Source of the DNA: Desulfovibrio sp. OttesenSCG-928-G15
GTDB lineage: Bacteria > Desulfobacterota > Desulfovibrionia > Desulfovibrionales > Desulfovibrionaceae
Reading direction: 5' to 3'
Length of the DNA: 12,136 nt
NCBI GenBank assembly: GCA_030266525.1
Contig: JAJDIC010000062.1
Span: 1-12,136, forward strand
The position numbers and the translations under genes were made by a program. The notes beneath the pieces are model-generated. The model saw only the letters and a list, made by a program, of their open reading frames with translations. It ran no database searches and was not told where the DNA came from. Positions 7,485 through 12,136 of the stretch are shown piece by piece (the first letter of the stretch is position 1; each line of letters begins with the position of its first letter).

Positions 7485-8256
7485 CTAGGTAAAAGAGCGT
7501 ACTGCCGGGGGACGAACGCCCATCAGGGCCGCCTGGTCCAGCACATCCGCAGTGCGGCCAAAAACCGCCCCCTCCTTTGCCAGAAACAGAATGGAGTCCG
7601 TAAAGTCCAGCACGGGCTCAAGATCGTGGGTGCTGACCACAAGCGTCATACCGTGGGCCTTGCAATCCATGAGAATATTTCGCAATTCCTTGACAGCGGG
7701 GTAATCCAGACCGCTGAACGGCTCATCCAGCAAAAGCAGAGATGCCCCGCGAAGCAGCGCCCCCGCGAGGCAGAGTTTGCGCTTTTGCCCGTAAGACAAG
7801 GTGTGCGGCGGTGAATGCATGAGCGAGTCCAGCGCAAAACGGGCGGCGATGTCGTGCGCCTTTTCCCGCGTTTCCTGCGTTTTTGGCTGACCGAGAAGCA
7901 GATCTTCTTCAACGCTGGCACCCAGAAGCTGCATATCCGCATCCTGCATCAGCAACGCCGCCCTCCGGGGCATATCCCCCCCCCCCGCTGAGGGCTTCCC
8001 CGGCCTGGTCTGCGCCAAAGAGAAAAAGCTGCCCCGGCGCACAAGGATATACCCCGGCCAAAAGGCAAAGCAGAGTTGACTTTCCGACTCCATTTACGCC
8101 TGCCAGACACATAAGCTCGCCCGGATTCAGGCTGAAACTCAGGTCCGTCAGAGCCGGGATATTCCCCCCGCCCTTAGGGTGGCGATAGCGAAGTTTTTTT
8201 ACCCTGATAGAAGGAAAACCCGCTTCCTGCGCGACCTGTTCGTCCTGCACGTTCAT
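7485..8256 (-). CDS. bioM: ECF-type ABC transporter ATPase (BioM), reading frame broken at an 11-G tract
   Basis: The gene encodes the energy-coupling ATPase expected to drive BioY-mediated biotin uptake at the inner membrane. As written it is split. From the ATG at 8256 the frame covers Walker A (GVNGVGKST, about 53-61) and ends at a TGA at 7909-7911 after 115 residues. The rest is in another frame: Q-loop ALLMQD, an ATPase signature LSYGQKRKL (153-161), Walker B LLLLDEPFSGLD (173-184) and the H-loop STHD with H210. The switch falls in a run of 11 G (coding strand) at 7986-7976. Ten Gs would give one uninterrupted 256-residue ABC ATPase with every motif in order. The start overlaps the bioY stop as ATGA, indicating translational coupling. 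Reading options are phase variation, slippage, recent decay or a homopolymer error. The biotin role rests on bioY next door. Confidence 0.85.
7976..7986. repeat. Homopolymer tract of 11 C (11 G on the coding strand) inside bioM
   Basis: Eleven identical bases lie within the codons between the Walker A and Q-loop regions of the ATPase gene. On the coding strand the tract follows AGC and precedes ATATG. With 11 Gs the protein reads SGGGGYAPEGG and soon stops. With 10 or 13 it continues into DMPRRAALLMQD. Tracts this long are prone to slippage in replication, transcription and sequencing. Confidence 0.97.
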
Positions 8257-8939
8257 TTCGAGGCAGCTCCGGCTCCTGCCCCGCTCCCAAAAACCCGCCC
8301 CTCTGCGGGCAAATAGCCTCTGCCGTACAGGGTTCGCCATACAAGCACAGCCATCAGTATCTTGAAAGTGTCCGGCAGAATAAAGGGGGCTACCCCCACC
8401 ATAAAGGCTTTCGTAAATGAAAAATCCATGGCATGCATAAACCAGGAGGTTCCGCACACATACAGGCAAATCAGCCCGATCAGGGCCATGGCAGCTACGG
8501 GGAACAGACGTTTTACCGACAGGCAGTTTTCCCTGTTCCCGGCATCGTCCGTGTCTGACCTGTCGCTCTTGTCTTCAGCGCCTTCCGGCATGTTGTGAAT
8601 CCACAAACGACTGCCCAGGCCGGAAAAAAAGACCAGTAGCAGATAGCCGGCAAGATAGCCGCCGGTCGGTCCGACCAGATGCCCCAGCCCTGCGCGCCCG
8701 CCGCTGAAAACCGGCAGGCCGACTGCCCCGGCGAAGATATACAGGGCAACGGCGTACACGCCGTACCTCGGGCCAAGAACCAGCCCCGCCAGGGCAACAA
8801 ACAAAACTTGAAAAGTGACTGGAACCGGGCCTATGGATACATGAAACAGCGCACCTGCCGCGATGCATGCGGCCATAAGCGCAATCCAGCACAAACGGTG
8901 CAGTTCCCCAAGACTTGATGTTGTTCTTCCTTGTGTCAC
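8253..8939 (-). CDS. bioY: BioY biotin transporter substrate-binding membrane subunit
   Basis: BioY is the biotin-binding S-component of an energy-coupling-factor transporter in the cytoplasmic membrane. The 228-residue product shows about six hydrophobic segments and the family text GPVPVTFQ (37-44), GLVLGPRYG (52-60) and GRAGLGHLVGPTGGYLAGY (81-99). Typical BioY proteins are about 180-200 residues. The excess here is a charged, hydrophilic loop of about 30 residues (about 112-142) plus a glycine/alanine-rich tail. The GTG start at 8939 is fixed by a strong GGAGGG ribosome site five bases upstream (8945-8950). An ATG at residue 22 would cut into the first membrane segment. The stop overlaps the start of the ATPase gene. 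No BioN/EcfT transmembrane gene is adjacent, so transport may rely on BioMY alone or on a T-component encoded elsewhere. Confidence 0.93.
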   Translation of the reverse strand: MTQGRTTSSLGELHRLCWIALMAACIAAGALFHVSIGPVPVTFQVLFVALAGLVLGPRYGVYAVALYIFAGAVGLPVFSGGRAGLGHLVGPTGGYLAGYLLLVFFSGLGSRLWIHNMPEGAEDKSDRSDTDDAGNRENCLSVKRLFPVAAMALIGLICLYVCGTSWFMHAMDFSFTKAFMVGVAPFILPDTFKILMAVLVWRTLYGRGYLPAEGRVFGSGAGAGAASK

Positions 8940-8944
8940 TCTAA

Positions 8945-8950
8945 CCCTCC
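8945..8950 (-). promoter_or_regulatory. Strong ribosome binding site deciding the bioY GTG start
   Basis: GGAGGG on the minus strand lies five bases before the GTG at 8939. It is the best Shine-Dalgarno match in the window and is the main reason to prefer this GTG. It sits inside the 25-base gap between the divergent bioY and methyltransferase genes. Confidence 0.75.
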
Positions 8951-8964
8951 ATCCATTCTATACT

Positions 8965-9672
8965 ATGCAGAAAACAAGCAATATTTCAGACGTTGAACCG
9001 GTTTTGGTCAATGCCCGCATGGAACCCGGACGCATCACCCTTTCTCTTCTCGGCAAAGACTGGGAGCTTTTTCGTCCGGCTGACCTCGAAAGCATGTGGG
9101 ACGCCATGACCGATGACGATTTCAGCGAGGACGAACGCATCCCCTACTGGGTTGAATTATGGCCGGCCAGCCTTGCCCTGGCAGCCTGGTTGCAAAAACA
9201 ACAGGCATACATAACCGGCAAGACCTGTCTGGACCTTGGCTGCGGCCTTGGCTTCAGCGCCCTCGCAGGCTCCTGGCTCGGAGCCAGAGTAATTGCCATG
9301 GACTACGAAGCCGAAGCCCTTACCTATGCTTCTCGCAACACCCGTGTCAATGCTGTTCCTGCCCCTTTGTGGGTAGCAATGGACTGGCGTCAACCGGCTG
9401 TAAAACCGGGAAGTTGCGACTGCATATGGGGCGGAGATGTGATGTATGAAAACCGCTTCGTCATTCCGGTTTTCGACTTCATCAACTACGCGCTCGCTCC
9501 CGGCGGCAAGGTCTGGATTGCTGAACCGGGCCGCGACGCATACGACAACTTCAAACGGGCCCTGCTGACCGGCGGCTGGCACTCGCGCTGTGTTGCAGTA
9601 AACAAAGTGGAAGCCCTGCATGTTCAGGATGTGCCGGTTTCCGTAAAATTGTGGGAGCTTTCGCGGCAGTAA
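8965..9672 (+). CDS. Class I SAM-dependent methyltransferase (METTL/ETFB-lysine-methyltransferase-like)
   Basis: This 235-residue seven-beta-strand methyltransferase has SAM-binding motif [13 protein letters not shown] (89-100), the acidic residue D113 after strand 2, and the DVMYE motif (158-162). The [14 protein letters not shown] run (60-73) and DxxY-type post-II motif match the Methyltransf_16 group. That group includes METTL21-like and electron-transfer-flavoprotein-beta lysine methyltransferases, so a protein lysine target is plausible but unproven. The start is uncertain. The ATG at 8965 has no ribosome site and is directly preceded by TATACT. An ATG at 9019 (residue 19) also lacks one. 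It is divergent from bioY, with only 25 bases between the two starts, so the promoters must overlap coding sequence. It is followed by 158 non-coding bases and then nikR. Confidence 0.88.
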   Translation: MQKTSNISDVEPVLVNARMEPGRITLSLLGKDWELFRPADLESMWDAMTDDDFSEDERIPYWVELWPASLALAAWLQKQQAYITGKTCLDLGCGLGFSALAGSWLGARVIAMDYEAEALTYASRNTRVNAVPAPLWVAMDWRQPAVKPGSCDCIWGGDVMYENRFVIPVFDFINYALAPGGKVWIAEPGRDAYDNFKRALLTGGWHSRCVAVNKVEALHVQDVPVSVKLWELSRQ

Positions 9673-9830
9673 GACACTTCATAAAGACTCGTATTGTAAG
9701 GATACTTGTACTTGCGAAGAATGATGCATATAGTAACACGCACCGGCAAGGCGCTGCCCCGGCATATCGCAGGCCAAAACCCTTATTTTACCCGGTATTT
9801 GTTCAGTTTTTTCGCAGTTCAGGAGATTGC
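9673..9830. other. Non-coding region upstream of nikR
   Basis: This region of 158 bases holds the candidate nikR promoter and a GTAT-N7-ATAC weak dyad at 9691-9705, just upstream of the -35. No terminator hairpin for the methyltransferase is evident. Confidence 0.6.
9706..9734 (+). promoter_or_regulatory. Candidate sigma-70 promoter for nikR and downstream genes
   Basis: TTGTAC (9706-9711) and TATAGT (9729-9734) are separated by exactly 17 bases, giving a start point near 9741 and a leader of about 90 bases before the nikR ATG. A GTAACAC heptamer (9733-9739) overlaps the -10 and start point, a position where an autoregulatory operator could lie, but I see no matching inverted half-site. Confidence 0.5.
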
Positions 9831-10250
9831 ATGGGAACCACCATCCGCTTTGGCGTGTCGCTTGATTCAGACCTTTTGGACAAATTTGACAACCTGTGCG
9901 ACGAGCGCGGCTATCAAACCCGCTCGGAAGCCATACGCGACCTTATACGCAATACCCTGGTGCAGGAAGAATGGCAGCAGGAAACCACCGAAATGGCCGC
10001 CACCCTGACTCTGGTCTATGATCACCACAAAAGCGACCTGGCCCAACGGGTAACCAATGCCCAGCATGACGCCCACCATTTAATCATCACCACCCTGCAC
10101 GTTCATCTTGACCACCACAACTGCCTGGAAGTGCTTGTGTTGAAAGGGCCTGGCGGAGAAGTGCGGGCCTTTGCCCAGAGCCTTGTATCGACCAAGGGTA
10201 TTATTTTCGGCAAGTTGTCGCCAGCCACCACCGGCGAAAACCTCTGTTAG
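9831..10250 (+). CDS. nikR: Nickel-responsive transcriptional regulator NikR
   Basis: NikR is a tetrameric repressor that senses cytoplasmic Ni(II) and binds operators at nickel-uptake or nickel-enzyme genes. The 139-residue length matches the family. The N-terminal ribbon-helix-helix DNA-binding domain (about 1-45) contains [16 protein letters not shown]. The C-terminal ACT-like domain carries the high-affinity nickel site by alignment to E. coli H76, H87, H89 and C95: here H79, H90, H92 and C98 ([12 protein letters not shown]), all intact. The ATG at 9831 has AGGAGA five bases upstream; an upstream extension of this frame would run back into the methyltransferase end. It is first in a plus-strand run with folE2 (32 bases), trmL and cbiB. 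The local regulon is not visible; no nickel transporter is in the window, so its targets, apart from possible autoregulation, are outside. Confidence 0.96.
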   Translation: MGTTIRFGVSLDSDLLDKFDNLCDERGYQTRSEAIRDLIRNTLVQEEWQQETTEMAATLTLVYDHHKSDLAQRVTNAQHDAHHLIITTLHVHLDHHNCLEVLVLKGPGGEVRAFAQSLVSTKGIIFGKLSPATTGENLC

Positions 10251-10282
10251 ATTGTGGAGTCACGACATCAATAAGGTGCCTA

Positions 10283-11068
10283 ATGTTGGAAGACGTACAG
10301 AACAGACAGGCGGACATTGCCATGCCCATTGACAATGTGGGCGTTCGGGGTATTGAGCTGCCCATTACCGTTAGCCGGAAAAACGGGCCGCCCTGCCATA
10401 CCGTGGCTACGGTAGAACTTGGCGTGGAGCTTCCTGCCGAGTTCAAAGGCACCCACATGAGCCGTTTTGTTGAAGCGCTGGAAACCTGGAATGAAGAGTT
10501 GAGTTACAAGAGCATAAAAAACCTGTTGCAGGATATTTTAAGCAGGCTCAATGCCCAGAAGGCCAAAGTCATTTGCAGCTTTCCCTTTTTTCAGCAAAAA
10601 AAATCTCCGGTCAGCGCAGCATCCGGGGTGCAGGGCTATGCCTGTAAAATCACGGGAGAGCTTTCCTCGGAAAAAGACGCCAAACCGGCCTTCAAACTGG
10701 AACTCACCGTTCCTGTAATGACCGTGTGCCCCTGTTCCAAAGCCATCAGTTGTGAGGGCGCGCACAGCCAGCGGGCGGATGTGCGTATGGCTTTTCGCTT
10801 CAAACATTTTCTGTGGATGGAAGAACTCATCGCCATTGCGGAAAATTCCGCTTCCTCCCCCACCTATCCGCTGTTAAAACGCGAAGATGAAAAATTTGTC
10901 ACAGAAACAGCGTTTTCCCGCCCCTATTTTGTGGAAGACGTGGTCAGAAACATTGCCGGACAGGTTTCGCAAAACCCGGCCGTTGCCTGGTTCAGGGTGG
11001 AAGTGGAAAGCTATGAGTCCATTCATCCGCACAATGCCTTTGCCCGGATAGAGCGTACCTTGCCCTGA
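10283..11068 (+). CDS. folE2: GTP cyclohydrolase IB (FolE2)
   Basis: FolE2 converts GTP to 7,8-dihydroneopterin triphosphate, the entry step to folate (and to queuosine in organisms that make it). It is the alternative, COG1469-type enzyme rather than FolE. The 261-residue product shows GTHMSRF (56-62) and [21 protein letters not shown] (144-164), with the metal-ligand cysteine at C149 and the nearby H161. [10 protein letters not shown] closes the C-terminus. All family hallmarks are present and the length is normal. AAGGTG lies four bases before the ATG at 10283. It follows nikR by 32 bases with no terminator in between, so the two are probably co-transcribed. FolE2 is known for tolerance of metals other than zinc, which makes its position behind a nickel regulator worth noting, though a functional link is only an inference. 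Confidence 0.95.
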   Translation: MLEDVQNRQADIAMPIDNVGVRGIELPITVSRKNGPPCHTVATVELGVELPAEFKGTHMSRFVEALETWNEELSYKSIKNLLQDILSRLNAQKAKVICSFPFFQQKKSPVSAASGVQGYACKITGELSSEKDAKPAFKLELTVPVMTVCPCSKAISCEGAHSQRADVRMAFRFKHFLWMEELIAIAENSASSPTYPLLKREDEKFVTETAFSRPYFVEDVVRNIAGQVSQNPAVAWFRVEVESYESIHPHNAFARIERTLP

Positions 11069-11117
11069 TCGTTTCACGCAACCCCAACCGGCACTGTTGC
11101 AGGAGTCAAACCAAGCC

Positions 11118-11606
11118 ATGCACATCGTGCTGTTTGAACCGGAAATTCCGCCCAATACGGGAAACGTGGCCAGGCTGTGCGCCGCAATGCGCGTTTCCCT
11201 GCACCTCATTGAACCGCTGGGCTTTCGTCTGGAAAGCAAATATCTCAAACGGGCCGGGCTGGATTACTGGCCGAATGTGGACTTGACCGTCTGGCCGGAC
11301 TTTGCAGCCTATCTGGACGGCCCCGGTAAATCTGCCCGGATTATTGCCAGCAGCAGTCGCAAAGGGGATGCGGTCCACCACTTTCACTTTACCGGCGAAG
11401 ACGCCCTCCTGCTTGGTCCGGAAACGCGCGGTCTGCCTGAAAACATCTTGGCAAAAGCGCAGCACCTTGTACGCATACCGGTTTCCGACAAGGTACGCAG
11501 CATCAACCTTTCCACAGCAGCCGGGATACTGCTTTTTCAGGCCCTTTCCTCCTGCGGCGCACTGGATAACCCGGTGTATTACCCCGACGAACAGGATACA
11601 CAATAA
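11118..11606 (+). CDS. trmL: tRNA (cytidine/uridine-34 2'-O)-methyltransferase TrmL
   Basis: TrmL 2'-O-methylates the wobble nucleotide of certain leucine tRNAs using SAM. The 162-residue single-domain SPOUT protein has the right length. Its N-terminus HIVLFEPEIPPNTGNVARL is diagnostic. The trefoil-knot motifs are LGPETRGLP (99-107) and IPVSDKVRSINLSTAAGI (120-137), which form the SAM site. I chose the ATG at 11118 because the protein then begins as family members do. A TTG at 11097 would add seven residues; the AGGAG at 11101-11105 lies 12 bases from the ATG, a little far. It follows folE2 by 49 bases, and its stop overlaps the cbiB start by one base (TAATG), so translation is probably coupled. 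Confidence 0.94.
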   Translation: MHIVLFEPEIPPNTGNVARLCAAMRVSLHLIEPLGFRLESKYLKRAGLDYWPNVDLTVWPDFAAYLDGPGKSARIIASSSRKGDAVHHFHFTGEDALLLGPETRGLPENILAKAQHLVRIPVSDKVRSINLSTAAGILLFQALSSCGALDNPVYYPDEQDTQ

Positions 11607-12136
11607 TGGCCTGGCTCCCCTTTGCCGCCCTTGCCCTGGACCTGCTCCTTCCTGACCCGAAGCGCCTGCCGCACCCGGTACAAGCCATCGGTCGTCTGGC
11701 CGATTTTCTGGAGCCGCGCGTCCGCAAACTGCCAAACCCGGTCCTGGCAGGGGGCATGGCCCTGACGGCCATATTGCTGCTCACGGGGTGGGCGGCCTTC
11801 ATGCTGACAATTCTGCCCCTTGGTGCGGGTCTGTTCTTTTCCCTCTATCTTGCCTGGGCGGGCCTCGCTCTTGGAAGCCTTGTCAGACATGGGGAAGAAG
11901 CGTTGCACTCCATACTCAGGGCTGAGAGCACACCAGACTCCCTGCTCATATTCCAGGCCCGGCGCGATGTGCAAAAACTTGTCTCCCGCAATACGGAAGG
12001 TATGAATATCGACAACCTGTACCGCTCTCTCGCTGAAAGCCTGAGTGAAAATTTCAATGATGCCTTTGTCGCTCCCTTTTTCTGGCTGTGTCTTGGCGGA
12101 CCGGTGGGACTTTGGCTTTACAAGGCCGCAAGCACC
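11606..12136 (+). CDS. cbiB: Adenosylcobinamide-phosphate synthase CbiB (CobD), C-terminus cut by window edge
   Basis: CbiB/CobD is a membrane protein that joins the aminopropanol phosphate arm to adenosylcobyric acid in cobalamin biosynthesis. The open frame gives exactly 177 codons to the right edge; family members are about 310-320 residues, so a little over half is visible. The N-terminal segment with LLPDPKRLPHPVQAIG is the family opening. Hydrophobic membrane segments lie at about 47-70 and 73-92. A conserved cytoplasmic stretch, ARRDVQKLVSRNT, precedes ESLSENFNDAFVAPFFW and LGGPVGLWLYKA, both strongly typical. The ATG overlaps the trmL stop codon by one base. It suggests de novo or salvage B12 synthesis in the host; further cob/cbi genes, if clustered, would lie to the right. 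Confidence 0.93.
   Translation, partial: MAWLPFAALALDLLLPDPKRLPHPVQAIGRLADFLEPRVRKLPNPVLAGGMALTAILLLTGWAAFMLTILPLGAGLFFSLYLAWAGLALGSLVRHGEEALHSILRAESTPDSLLIFQARRDVQKLVSRNTEGMNIDNLYRSLAESLSENFNDAFVAPFFWLCLGGPVGLWLYKAAST

Noticed and set aside
8990..9015. Imperfect dyad TTGAACC...GGTCAA as a BirA-type operator for bioY
   Set aside because: The arms are unequal and too close together for the known BirA operator spacing.
9733..9739. GTAACAC as a NikR operator
   Set aside because: Only a single half is seen; no inverted partner at the usual 13-18 base spacing was found.
11106..11735. A 209-codon minus-strand open frame opposite trmL and cbiB
   Set aside because: It covers two well-recognised plus-strand genes and is a by-product of their codon use.

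Overview
The window reads as a dense bacterial chromosome segment of moderate GC with short intergenic gaps. The gene set is a type I-C-like Cas3, BioY with its ATPase, NikR, FolE2, TrmL and CbiB. Together with the protein sequences this suggests a Deltaproteobacterium/Desulfobacterota, most likely a Desulfovibrio-like member of the Desulfovibrionaceae. That taxonomic call is an inference from protein flavour; there is no rRNA or other marker in the window.

Left end (1-2388): the first two kilobases carry most of a minus-strand cas3 that runs off the left edge. Any other cas genes and the CRISPR array would lie outside the window. This stretch is visibly richer in A+T than the rest. It is followed by a 344-base non-coding leader with a good promoter for cas3 and two inverted repeats.

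Middle left (2389-6188): a tight minus-strand trio consists of a YheT-like alpha/beta hydrolase, a radical SAM protein with a CX4CX2C cluster motif, and a GNAT acetyltransferase. It is divergent from a plus-strand HI0933/YhiN-type flavoprotein.

Middle (6214-8939): a minus-strand operon runs bioY, bioM, then a COG0402-type amidohydrolase. bioY and the ATPase gene overlap by ATGA, and the amidohydrolase follows after 8 bases. The ATPase reading frame is broken at a run of 11 G (coding strand). Ten Gs would restore a complete ABC ATPase. This is the most notable observation: a phase-variable switch, transcriptional slippage site, decayed gene or homopolymer sequencing error.

Right (8965-12136): a class I methyltransferase resembling the METTL/ETFB lysine methyltransferases comes first. 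A promoter then leads into a plus-strand operon: nikR (nickel-responsive repressor), folE2 (GTP cyclohydrolase IB), trmL (tRNA 2'-O-methyltransferase) and the start of cbiB (cobinamide synthesis), which is cut by the right edge.

No rRNA, tRNA, insertion sequence, integrase or CRISPR array was found. Apart from the CRISPR-Cas edge and the broken ATPase, most genes belong to known families. I do not see a clearly new multi-gene system here.
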